Assembly (NCBI GenBank): GCA_900542305.1 | Contig: UQMU01000026.1 | Location: 1-28,030 of the forward strand | Direction of reading: 5' to 3' | Length of the DNA: 28,030 nucleotides | DNA from: an uncultured Collinsella sp. | GTDB lineage: Bacteria; Actinomycetota; Coriobacteriia; Coriobacteriales; Coriobacteriaceae | Shown here: positions 6,062 through 12,577 of the stretch, piece by piece | Numbering within the stretch: position 1 is the stretch's first letter | Layout of the letters: each line of letters opens with the position of its first letter | Translations under genes and position numbers: made by a program | Notes under the pieces: model-generated | What the model was told of the DNA's origin: nothing | Seen by the model: only the letters and a program-made list of their open reading frames with translations | The model's database searches: none

Positions 6062-7921
6062 ATGAATCCGTATACTTCTTCCGGTTCGGTCGCCACGATG
6101 ACGGCCAATGTGTCCGGCAACGATAACCTCAACGACCTGGGCGATGGCCCGCGTCAGCCCGGTGATCCCGAGCGCTATCCCGTGGGCGCGGTGACCCGTC
6201 GCCTGATGGGCTACGTGCGTCCGCACCGCATTTCGTTTACGACGTCGTTTGTGAGCGCAGCCATCTCGGTGATCTTGCAGCTCTACACGCCCATCCTCAT
6301 CGGCGAAGGTATCGACCTCATCGTCGCTGCCGGGCGGGTGGACTTCGATGCGCTGCTGCCGCTCGTCACCAGGCTGGCAATTGTCGTGGTAGGTGCCGCG
6401 GCGTTCCAGTGGCTGCAGGGCTACTGCGTCAACCGCCTGTCCTACGAGACGGTGCGCGACATGCGCGTGGAGGCAAGCGACAAGCTCAGCCGCATGCCGC
6501 TCAGCTTTATCGACAGCCATGCCCACGGCGACCTTATGAGCCGTGTGGTCAACGACGTCGACCAGGTGGGCGACGGCCTGCTGCAGGGCTTCACGCAGCT
6601 CTTTACCGGCGTCATTACCATCGTGGGCACGCTCGCGTTTATGCTCTCCATCAACCTGACCATGACGCTCGTGGTTGTGCTCGTCACGCCGCTCTCCATC
6701 TTTGCGGCCGGTGCCATCGCCAAGCTCTCCAACAAAAGCTTTACGGCACAGCAGCGTATTCAAGGGCAGCTCGGTGGTCATATCGAGGAGTACGTAGGCG
6801 AGCAAAAGCTTGTCGACGCCTTTGCCTACGGTCCCAACGCCCAGCAGCGCTTCGATGCCCTCAATGCCGAGCTTTACACCGCGGGCGAGCGCGCACAGTT
6901 TATGGGTTCGCTCTCCAACCCCGGCACGCGCTTTATCAATAACATCATCTATGCCGTGGTCGCTGTGATCGGCTGCGTGGGCGTGATCACGGGCGTGCCC
7001 GCGGCGCTTACGGTGGGCGGCGTGCAGATCTTCCTGTCCTATGCCAACCAGTACACCAAGCCGTTCAACGAGGTCACCAACGTCATTACGCAGATCCAGA
7101 CGGCGTATGCCTCGGCGCGCCGCATGTTTGCGCTGCTCGATGCCCGCGAGCAGGAGCCCGATGCGGCGGATGCCGTGGAACTTGCTGCCCCGCAGGGCGA
7201 GGTCGCCTTTGAGCATGTGGACTTTAGCTACGTGTCCGACCGCAAGCTGCTGCAGGACATCTGCATCGAGGCCAAGCCCGGCATGCGCTTTGCCCTTGTT
7301 GGCCCCACGGGCTGCGGAAAGACGACGCTCATCAACCTGCTGCTGCGCTTTTACGATATCGATGCCGGCCACATCACGGTTGATGGCAGGTCTTCGCGTG
7401 ACTACACGCGCGCAAGCCTGCGCCATGCCTTTGGCATGGTGTTGCAGGATACGTGGCTGTTCGAGGGCACGGTGGCGGAAAACATCGCCTACGGCTGTCC
7501 CGACGCCACGCGCGAGCAGGTTATCGAAGCTGCCAAGCGCGCGCATGCGCACAAGTTTATCGTGCAGCTGCCAGGCGGCTACGATACGGTCATCGGCGAG
7601 GACGGCGGCACGTTTAGCCAGGGTCAAAAACAGCTGCTGTGCATTGCGCGCGTTATGCTCACCGATCCGGCGATTCTGCTGCTGGACGAGGCAACGTCGA
7701 GCATCGATACGCGTACCGAGCTGCAGGTGCAGGCGGCATTCGACGAGCTCATGGCCGGCCGTACGAGCTTTGTCGTGGCGCATCGCCTGAGCACGATTCG
7801 CAACGCCGACTGCATTCTGGTCATGCGCGACGGCCAGATTATCGAGCGCGGCACGCACGACGAGCTGCTAGCGGCAGGCGGCTTCTACGCCGAACTCTAC
7901 CGCAGCCAGTTTGCCCAGTAA
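6062..7921 (+). CDS. ABC exporter half-transporter, catalytic-site subunit
   Basis: A 619-residue TMD-NBD protein that pairs with the preceding gene. A hydrophilic start (about 55 residues) precedes six membrane helices and the NBD. Walker A is GPTGCGKTT (about 415), and the signature is the diverged FSQGQKQLL (about 517). Walker B is ILLLDEATSSID with the catalytic Glu (about 540), and the H-loop is VVAHRLST with His (about 573). Canonical Walker B and H-loop plus an altered LSGGQ (S-Q-G-Q) are what is expected of the BmrD/TM288 partner, whose signature completes the degenerate site. AAAGGAGGG is placed 8 nt before the ATG inside the end of the upstream gene, so translation is strong and coupled. 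Likely role: an ATP-driven efflux pump or lipid exporter in the cytoplasmic membrane. No regulator gene is adjacent. Confidence 0.9.
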   Translation: MNPYTSSGSVATMTANVSGNDNLNDLGDGPRQPGDPERYPVGAVTRRLMGYVRPHRISFTTSFVSAAISVILQLYTPILIGEGIDLIVAAGRVDFDALLPLVTRLAIVVVGAAAFQWLQGYCVNRLSYETVRDMRVEASDKLSRMPLSFIDSHAHGDLMSRVVNDVDQVGDGLLQGFTQLFTGVITIVGTLAFMLSINLTMTLVVVLVTPLSIFAAGAIAKLSNKSFTAQQRIQGQLGGHIEEYVGEQKLVDAFAYGPNAQQRFDALNAELYTAGERAQFMGSLSNPGTRFINNIIYAVVAVIGCVGVITGVPAALTVGGVQIFLSYANQYTKPFNEVTNVITQIQTAYASARRMFALLDAREQEPDAADAVELAAPQGEVAFEHVDFSYVSDRKLLQDICIEAKPGMRFALVGPTGCGKTTLINLLLRFYDIDAGHITVDGRSSRDYTRASLRHAFGMVLQDTWLFEGTVAENIAYGCPDATREQVIEAAKRAHAHKFIVQLPGGYDTVIGEDGGTFSQGQKQLLCIARVMLTDPAILLLDEATSSIDTRTELQVQAAFDELMAGRTSFVVAHRLSTIRNADCILVMRDGQIIERGTHDELLAAGGFYAELYRSQFAQ

Positions 7922-7961
7922 GCAAGCCCGTGGGGCAAATTAATCAATCGACAGACGGTGG

Positions 7962-7989
7962 TTTACATCTGTCACGTTAGTACTAAGAT
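7962..7989 (+). promoter_or_regulatory. Promoter of the flavodoxin gene
   Basis: TTTACA (7962-7967), a 16-bp spacer and TAAGAT (7984-7989) stand about 60 bp before the coding start. The -10 box is identical to that of the SRP RNA gene. Confidence 0.5.
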
Positions 7990-8048
7990 AGTCATCTAAT
8001 AAATTGCATTAGTGGCTTTAGTTTTGGGGGATACGAGGCAACGTGACT

Positions 8049-8600
8049 ATGACGTGCTCTTTGGTGGTTAACAGCAAGAGCGGTAATACCAGGATGGTTT
8101 CGGGTGCGATCAAGCGCACTCTGCAGGCTGCGGGTGTTGAGTTTGTCCATGCCGCGGCGTTGAGCGACGATGCGGATGCAGATCAGGTTGCGCTCGAGGC
8201 GCAGGGCGCCTGCGCGGCCGACACGGTGCTCGTCGGTTTTTGGTGCGACAAGGGCGCGTGCACGCCTTCGGTCGCGGCGTTGCTCTCCGCCTTGCACGGC
8301 AAGCGCGTCTTTCTGTTTGGTACCTGCGGTTTTGGGGCCAGCGAGGAGTACTTTAGGCAGATTATCGACCGCGTGAGCTCAAATCTGGCCGAGGATGCCG
8401 AGCTTGTAGGCTGGGCTATGTGCCAGGGCAAGATGGGTCCCGCCGTAAAGCAGCGCTACGAGGCGATGCTTGAGCAAGATCCCGACAATGTCCGCTTTAA
8501 GATGCTGCTCGATAACTGGGTCGCCGCAAAGGATCACCCCACCAAGGAAGATCTGGACAACATGGCTGCAGCCGCCAAGAAGGCCGTGCTGGGCGAGTAG
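8049..8600 (+). CDS. Flavodoxin-family protein
   Basis: A 183-residue protein with the N-terminal flavodoxin pattern: a beta strand (TCSLVVNS) followed by the phosphate-binding loop SKSGNTRMV, near the classic T/S-x-T/S-G-N-T. Further in come ADTVLVGFWCDKGACTPS and KRVFLFGTCGFGAS, which match the FMN-ring-contacting loops of this family. It should carry FMN and act as a cytosolic electron carrier or FMN reductase. The C-terminal 50 residues (an acidic/Ala-rich helix) are an extension seen in some anaerobe relatives. Start: ATG 8049, with GAGG 10 nt upstream; GTG 8043 in the same frame is a possible alternative. The gene has its own promoter and a strong terminator (8643-8670), so it is probably monocistronic. 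No redox partner lies next to it. Confidence 0.85.
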   Translation: MTCSLVVNSKSGNTRMVSGAIKRTLQAAGVEFVHAAALSDDADADQVALEAQGACAADTVLVGFWCDKGACTPSVAALLSALHGKRVFLFGTCGFGASEEYFRQIIDRVSSNLAEDAELVGWAMCQGKMGPAVKQRYEAMLEQDPDNVRFKMLLDNWVAAKDHPTKEDLDNMAAAAKKAVLGE

Positions 8601-8642
8601 CTTCGCCGCTCGCGGTCCTTCGCGCAAAACAATACAAATGTG

Positions 8643-8670
8643 AAAGCCTCGAAATCCTCGAGGCTTTTTT
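8643..8670 (+). terminator. Terminator of the flavodoxin gene
   Basis: AAAGCCTCGA (8643-8652), a 5-nt loop, TCGAGGCTTT (8658-8667) and a T run to 8670: a textbook intrinsic terminator 43 bp after the stop. Confidence 0.9.
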
Positions 8671-8671
8671 C

Positions 8672-9079
8672 TTGACACTCGCGGGCGCAACCGTGGCAAG
8701 CATTTGGGGTGACATTTTCCATCACCCCGATGACGAGACCGTCCTAGACGACACGCTCGCATGCGTTCGCTGGATGTATCGCCAGATGGAGTACGGCTGT
8801 CAAAAGTATCCGGGTTTCTTTACGCATCACTCGCTGAGTTTTATGCAGCAAGACACTGCGGACGGCAAGCGCCGCATGCATCATGCCTGGCAGCATATCC
8901 TCGGCCAGCTTTGCGTGGTGCTCAAGCGTGATCCTCGGGTACGCCCGGACGCCTTTACCGATCAGTTTTCTGCCGAGCAATTTGCCGAGGTCCTGTTCTC
9001 GCTCGTGCTCTCTGCCGTGATTCGGCAAGATTTCGATCCGAGTGCCGCGCTCGAGATTACGCGCCGAACCCTCTACTAA
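8672..9079 (+). pseudogene. C-terminal part of a TetR-like regulator, DNA-binding domain missing
   Basis: The frame is open for 135 codons but begins directly at the flavodoxin terminator, with no ATG before CVRWMYRQM and no ribosome site. The only candidate starts are a TTG at 8672 and a GTG at 8693. The sequence is all-helical. Its end (AEQFAEVLFSLVLSAVIRQD, then FDPSAALEITRRTL) resembles the last helices of TetR-family ligand-binding domains. A TetR protein would need about 50-60 more residues at the N terminus for its helix-turn-helix, and they are absent. I read it as the 3' remnant of a TetR-type gene whose front was deleted. A short free-standing protein cannot be excluded, since the frame has no internal stops. 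A TetR-like palindrome lies just downstream at 9117-9131. Confidence 0.5.
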
Positions 9080-9082
9080 CGG

Positions 9083-9105
9083 CCCCGCGCAAGGCGGGGA
9101 TTTTT
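9083..9105 (+). terminator. Terminator after the TetR-like fragment
   Basis: CCCCGC (9083-9088), loop GCAAG, GCGGGG (9094-9099), then A and T5. It immediately follows the stop codon at 9079. Confidence 0.8.
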
Positions 9106-9116
9106 ATGGTTAGAAA

Positions 9117-9131
9117 GTGAACAGCGTTCAC
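9117..9131. promoter_or_regulatory. Perfect 15-bp palindromic operator candidate
   Basis: GTGAACAGCGTTCAC is a perfect 6-3-6 inverted repeat, the size and shape of a dimeric repressor site (TetR-like). It ends 3 bp before the strong ribosome site AAGGAGG (9135-9141), so a bound repressor would block transcription or ribosome access for the membrane protein gene downstream. Confidence 0.5.
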
Positions 9132-9204
9132 GTTAAGGAGGTGGTGCGTGGCACCAAGAACCAAAACCGTTCGTTTGCAACCATTCATTAAGGGAGACGT
9201 ATAT

Positions 9205-9867
9205 ATGCGTGCTTTATTCGAAACGCTATTCGACATCGTCTATCTGGTGACGGTCATTACCCTCGGCATTCGCATGATTCGCGGCAGCAAGGGCAACCGT
9301 CAGTTCCAGCTGTTTGGCTGGATGGCGGTCGTTTTGGGCGCCGGTGATTCGTTCCATCTGGTCCCCCGCGCGCTGGCGCTCTGCACGACCGGCTTTGACG
9401 CTTATGCCGTGCAGCTGGGCCTGGGCAAGTGGATTACCTCGATTACCATGACCATCTTCTACGTACTGCTCTACTACGTGTGGCGCGAGCGCTACCAGGT
9501 GAAGAACCACGTCGGAACGACCGTGGCGATCTTTGCCCTGGCCGTCATGCGTGTCGCGCTGTGCATGCTGCCGCAAAACCAGTGGCTCACCAACCAGACC
9601 CCGCTTGCATGGGGTATCCTGCGCAACATCCCGTTTGCCATCATGGGCCTTATGGTCATCGTGCTGTTTTACCGCAGTGCCAGGGAAGATAACGACGAAG
9701 CCTTCCGCTGGATGTGGCTCACCATTGTGCTGAGCTTTGGCTTCTACATTCCCGTGGTCCTGTGGGCCGAGGTTGTCCCGGCTATCGGCATGCTCATGAT
9801 CCCCAAGACCTGCGCGTACGTGTGGACCGTGTTGATTGGCTACAGCGCCATGAAGAAGGAGTGCTAG
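9205..9867 (+). CDS. Polytopic membrane protein, function unknown
   Basis: A 220-residue protein with about seven hydrophobic segments: LFDIVYLVTVITLGI, LFGWMAVVLGAG, WITSITMTIFYVLLYYV, VGTTVAIFALAVMRVAL, ILRNIPFAIMGLMVIVLFY, MWLTIVLSFGFYIPVVLWA and MLMIPKTCAYVWTVLIGY. It ends in a short basic tail (MKKEC). I do not recognise a named family. Two starts compete: ATG 9205 (AGGGAG 8 nt upstream, first helix right after it), chosen here, and an in-frame GTG 9148 with the stronger AAGGAGG 6 nt upstream, which would add 19 mostly basic residues. The upstream GTG could also begin a leader peptide coupled to the main start. Control by the palindrome at 9117-9131 is likely. The stop codon TAG is the first triplet of the nested palindromic element that follows. 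Confidence 0.75.
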   Translation: MRALFETLFDIVYLVTVITLGIRMIRGSKGNRQFQLFGWMAVVLGAGDSFHLVPRALALCTTGFDAYAVQLGLGKWITSITMTIFYVLLYYVWRERYQVKNHVGTTVAIFALAVMRVALCMLPQNQWLTNQTPLAWGILRNIPFAIMGLMVIVLFYRSAREDNDEAFRWMWLTIVLSFGFYIPVVLWAEVVPAIGMLMIPKTCAYVWTVLIGYSAMKKEC

Positions 9868-10013
9868 GTCCATCTTCTAAACGCAACGCCCTCCCGGGCG
9901 GCGGGCACGAAGTTCCCTGCTCTACAGTCCTGCGCAAGACGAAGGCCACATTAAGTGGCCTTCTTTGCGTGCGGAACTCGCGATGAACTTCGTGCCCGCC
10001 GCCCGGGAGGGCG
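9865..10013. repeat. Nested palindromic element, complete copy A
   Basis: The outer arms, 29 nt each (9887-9915 and 9985-10013), are a perfect inverted repeat. Inside lies a second perfect hairpin, GAAGGCCAC / ATTAA / GTGGCCTTC (9941-9963), flanked by conserved linkers. On the minus strand the linkers read GTTCATCGCGAGTTCCGCAC on one side and AGGACTGTAGAGCAGGG on the other. The first 74 bp (9865-9938) recur at 19334-19407 with only two differences and in both places start at the upstream gene's TAG stop codon. The inner hairpin followed by TT can act as a terminator for the membrane protein gene. Confidence 0.85.
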
Positions 10014-10180
10014 CCCCTTTATTGATAGAAGGCCTAATAAGCTGGTGATTCCATGCCCAGATGTGCCCAGAGCGGGACGGGTTTTCGGAAAGCTTTGGTG
10101 TGGAGTGACCGAATCTTACCAAGATTCTGATAAATGGCGAAGCTTGGAATGAAATGAAATATTGAATGGCAATTTTAATT

Positions 10181-10190
10181 GGGGGGGGGG
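10181..10190. repeat. G10 homopolymer tract
   Basis: Ten consecutive G residues between AATT and CTAGC, about 145 bp upstream of the best promoter candidate and 300 bp before the first gene of the surface operon. Tracts of this length slip during replication and are a known basis of phase variation in surface genes. The sequence cannot show whether this one varies. Confidence 0.9.
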
Positions 10191-10334
10191 CTAGCATCAT
10201 TTGCGTTATACAACAGAGCAGACTTAGCGTGAAAAAATAGCATAGGGGGGTTGGTTACAGGTATCGAACAAGGCAGGCCGGTACGGGTATAAAAGACTGC
10301 TCACACCGATTTCTGAGCATTTCGCTGTCAAGTG

Positions 10335-10363
10335 TTGCAAAAAGTAAAGGTCAACAGTATGGT
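10335..10363 (+). promoter_or_regulatory. Candidate promoter of the surface-fibre operon
   Basis: TTGCAA (10335-10340), a 17-bp spacer and TATGGT (10358-10363). It predicts a leader of about 120 nt that contains the hairpin at 10409-10452. Confidence 0.45.
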
Positions 10364-10408
10364 ATATGCCATGAAAGAGATTTCAAATTGGCTTTTCCGA
10401 ATCCCATT

Positions 10409-10452
10409 TTCAAGGGCCCTGTAGCGTTTGAGGAAAGTGGCGGGCCCTTGAA
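10409..10452 (+). promoter_or_regulatory. Leader hairpin 40 nt before the first gene of the operon
   Basis: TTCAAGGGCCC (10409-10419) pairs perfectly with GGGCCCTTGAA (10442-10452) across a 22-nt loop containing GAGGAAAG. No T run follows, so it is not a simple terminator. It would fold in the mRNA leader and could protect the transcript or bind a regulator. Confidence 0.55.
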
Positions 10453-10491
10453 TGGATCGAATATGGCCTTGATGGGGATGGATTAAACACT

Positions 10492-11049
10492 TTGACGGCT
10501 CGCGGACTTAAACATTTTATTGCACTTCTTAGTAGCTTGTCGATTGCGCTCGCCATGGCTCTTGCCGTCGTTTCTTTTGTCCCCCACGCATTTGGATACA
10601 CGCCCTATGCAGTGCTTTCGGGCTCTATGGAACCCGAGCTTCCCGTCGGCTCCATGGTGTTTGTTCGCCAGGTTGAGCCATCGGATATTGCCGTGGGCGA
10701 CAATGCAACTTTTTACCGATCGGACGGCGCCGTAGTGACCCACCAGGTGTACGAGGTCGACCCTGTGGCGCAGACGATCAGCACGCAGGGAATCGCAAAC
10801 AAAAATGCAGATGGAAGCATCATGCACGACGCCGAGCAGACGCCTTTTTCACGCGTGATCGGCGTCGTTTCTTTTTGTGTCCCTTACCTGGGCTTCGTTA
10901 ACGCATATTGCACGACGATGCCCGGTTTGCTTGTTGTGGTGGCCGTTCTGGCGCTGCTGGTCGCGGCGTCGATAGTGCTCGATCGGATGGTTCCCGACGA
11001 GCCTGCGGGCAAGCATACCCGCGCGCATGTGAGAGAGCGGCGTTCATAG
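10492..11049 (+). CDS. SipW-like (ER/archaeal-type) signal peptidase I
   Basis: A 185-residue membrane serine peptidase that removes signal peptides at the outer face of the membrane. An N-terminal helix (residues 9-30) is followed by the nucleophile motif VLSGSMEPELPVGS, with Ser45 before Met. The second catalytic residue is His84 in VVTHQV, not Lys, which defines the SipW/ER type. A C-terminal helix (LLVVVAVLALLVAASIVL) and a basic tail complete the fold. The start is TTG 10492, weakly supported by GGGGATGG upstream; no ATG or GTG fits better. It is the first gene of an operon whose products carry SipW-dependent signal peptides, so its substrates are probably the proteins encoded at 11120, 11927 and 18066. 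In Bacillus, SipW processes TasA and TapA of the biofilm matrix; that parallel is inference. Confidence 0.9.
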   Translation: MTARGLKHFIALLSSLSIALAMALAVVSFVPHAFGYTPYAVLSGSMEPELPVGSMVFVRQVEPSDIAVGDNATFYRSDGAVVTHQVYEVDPVAQTISTQGIANKNADGSIMHDAEQTPFSRVIGVVSFCVPYLGFVNAYCTTMPGLLVVVAVLALLVAASIVLDRMVPDEPAGKHTRAHVRERRS

Positions 11050-11119
11050 CAGCAGGGAGAGGTGTCGGCGGCGGCAAGGGCCGTTGCCGGGGAAGTCGGT
11101 TTTCGAAAGGAAGAGAACG

Positions 11120-11833
11120 ATGGAAAACAAGAAGAAAAAACGCTACGGCATCGTTGCCGCCCTGCTGCTGCTGGGGCTGGCTGCCGGCGTGGGCACCTAT
11201 GCATGGCTGACAGCCTCGCAGACGCTGAACAACGTGTTTACGGTGGGCAGCATCAACATTCCCGAAAAGAAGCCCGATCCCGACCAGCCCGATAAGCCTG
11301 GCACCGATAATAATACCGACAAAGCCTATCTGTTCGAGACCAAGTGGAAAGACAACTCCAAGATTGTTCCTGGCTCCAGCACCGATAAGAACCCGAACGT
11401 TGGCATCGCGAAGGGCTCAGACGACGCCTACGTGTTCATCTACGTGAAGAACGCCATGGTCAAGGATGACACCGCTGCCAAGAACACCCCGTACTTCGCC
11501 CTCAACGACAACTGGAAGCCGGTTGATGGACAGGTGACCTCCTCTGCCGACGGCCAGTACCTGAGCGGTCTGTTCATGTACGCCAAGGGTGCTACCGATG
11601 ACAAACCTGTTGCCCTCCCCGCCAAGAGCGCTACTGAGGACGTCTACACCGGCGAGCTCTTTAGCAAGGTTGTGTTCCCGGGCACCCTGGAGGGCTCCAT
11701 GGTCGCCACGAACCCCACGATGAAGGTTTCCGCCTACATCTTCGGAGCCGACCAGACGGACGGCAACACCAGCGCTGCTGACAACGCCGTCACTCAGGCC
11801 AAGACTTGGGCTAATACCATTAAGAACCAGTAG
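11120..11833 (+). CDS. TasA/camelysin-like secreted protein 1 (SipW-dependent signal)
   Basis: A 237-residue protein. The signal region KKKKRYGIVAALLLLGLAAG, then VGTYAWLTASQTLNNVFTVGSI has the layout of SipW-dependent substrates: basic start, hydrophobic core, an A-W-L-T box, then L-N-N-x-F-x-V-G. The mature part (from about residue 33) starts with a Pro/Asp-rich stretch and continues as a beta-rich domain (AYVFIYVKNAMV, YFALNDNWKPV, LFMYAKGA, ELFSKVVFPGTLEG, MKVSAYIFGAD), as in TasA and CalY fibre subunits. Start: ATG 11120 with AAAGGAAG 6 nt upstream; the frame is open further but has no ribosome site. A terminator-like hairpin follows (11850-11905), which would make this early gene the most abundant product, fitting a major fibre subunit. 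This role is inferred. Confidence 0.85.
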   Translation: MENKKKKRYGIVAALLLLGLAAGVGTYAWLTASQTLNNVFTVGSINIPEKKPDPDQPDKPGTDNNTDKAYLFETKWKDNSKIVPGSSTDKNPNVGIAKGSDDAYVFIYVKNAMVKDDTAAKNTPYFALNDNWKPVDGQVTSSADGQYLSGLFMYAKGATDDKPVALPAKSATEDVYTGELFSKVVFPGTLEGSMVATNPTMKVSAYIFGADQTDGNTSAADNAVTQAKTWANTIKNQ

Positions 11834-11849
11834 TAGCCCCACCCCCACT

Positions 11850-11905
11850 GAGATCCCAGCCCGCTCCCCATCCCCATTTTCGGGCCGGGATCTCGGTCCC
11901 CTTTT
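11850..11905 (+). terminator. Terminator-like hairpin inside the operon
   Basis: GAGATCCCAGCCCG (11850-11863) pairs with CGGGCCGGGATCTC (11881-11894) apart from one opposed pair. T4 comes only after seven more bases. A weak or leaky terminator after the first subunit gene would set a ratio between the major subunit and the downstream proteins. Confidence 0.55.
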
Positions 11906-11926
11906 GATCGACGATTGGCGAACGTA

Positions 11927-12574
11927 ATGCTCAACAATCTTTCCGACAATCAGAAACGCACCTTGGCGCTTGCCGCGATGGCGCTGTTGGCCCTGGCGTG
12001 CCTGTGTGGCACGCTGGCTTTTACCGTTGATATGGTTCCGGCGAACAACGTCCTATCGTTTGGCAGCGTGAAGGTACGAGTCTGCGAATACACCCTAAAC
12101 GAGCAGGGCGAGGAGATTCCGTTTGAGGCCGACGAGCGCGGCGACTATCCTGATACCAAGGCCGGGGGCTCTGACATCAGCCGCATTGTGCGCGTGGAGA
12201 ACGCCGGCGCGCAGCCTGAGTACGTTCGCGCTCGTCTGCGCATGACGTCGGTGGCGCCCGACGGTTCGAGTGCGGACGCCTCGGGCAACGTCGCCTTTCA
12301 CGTGAACGCGGGCGAGGGGTCCCCGTGGATCGATGGCGGCGATGGGTGGTACTACTACCGCGGATTGGCCGGACGCGGGGGCGTGCTCGATTCCGGTGCC
12401 ATGACGGAGAGCCTCATGGACTCGCTGCGATTTGTGGGCGACTACCACGATGCCGCGCGCGGCGGCTCATACAGGCTCGATATCGACGTCCAGGCCGTGC
12501 AGGCCAAAAACCAGCAGGCAAACGATACCGTCCTCGACGTGCTCGACGTCGTGGGCTGGCCGGAGGCGAACTAG
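11927..12574 (+). CDS. TasA/camelysin-like secreted protein 2 (SipW-dependent signal)
   Basis: A 215-residue protein. The N terminus (LSDNQKRTLALAAMALLALA, then CLCGTLAFTVDMVPANNVLSFGSVKV) is a SipW-type signal: a hydrophobic core, A-F-T, a short spacer, then N-N-x-L-x-F-G-S-V. The mature domain shows the family's beta sandwich, with RIVRVENAGAQPEYVRARLRMTS typical of TasA-like strands in which x-V-x-N-x-G is followed by Y-V-R-x-R. Its end matches the ends of TasA-like proteins (YRLDIDVQAVQAKN). Start: ATG 11927 is preferred; TTG 11915 is the alternative, and neither has a clear ribosome site, so translation may be modest. It lies four bases before the giant adhesin gene. It could be a minor fibre subunit or the link to the adhesin. 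Confidence 0.8.
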   Translation: MLNNLSDNQKRTLALAAMALLALACLCGTLAFTVDMVPANNVLSFGSVKVRVCEYTLNEQGEEIPFEADERGDYPDTKAGGSDISRIVRVENAGAQPEYVRARLRMTSVAPDGSSADASGNVAFHVNAGEGSPWIDGGDGWYYYRGLAGRGGVLDSGAMTESLMDSLRFVGDYHDAARGGSYRLDIDVQAVQAKNQQANDTVLDVLDVVGWPEAN

Positions 12575-12577
12575 CCC

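Larger units (their letters stand above)
10014..10491 (+). promoter_or_regulatory. 478-bp leader region of the surface-fibre operon
   Basis: There is no convincing protein in this long gap. It is clearly more AT-rich than its surroundings and contains a run of ten G (10181-10190), a run of six G (10245-10250), a good promoter-like pair (10335-10363) and an 11-bp hairpin (10409-10452), listed separately. The layout of a long AT-rich upstream region with homopolymer tracts and a structured leader suggests that expression of the operon is regulated or variable. Confidence 0.5.

Noticed and set aside
5537..7858. 773-codon open frame on the minus strand
   Set aside because: It lies opposite the two ABC exporter genes, whose motifs are unmistakable. 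Its His/Arg/Ala/Asp-rich composition is the usual antisense shadow of GC-rich genes.
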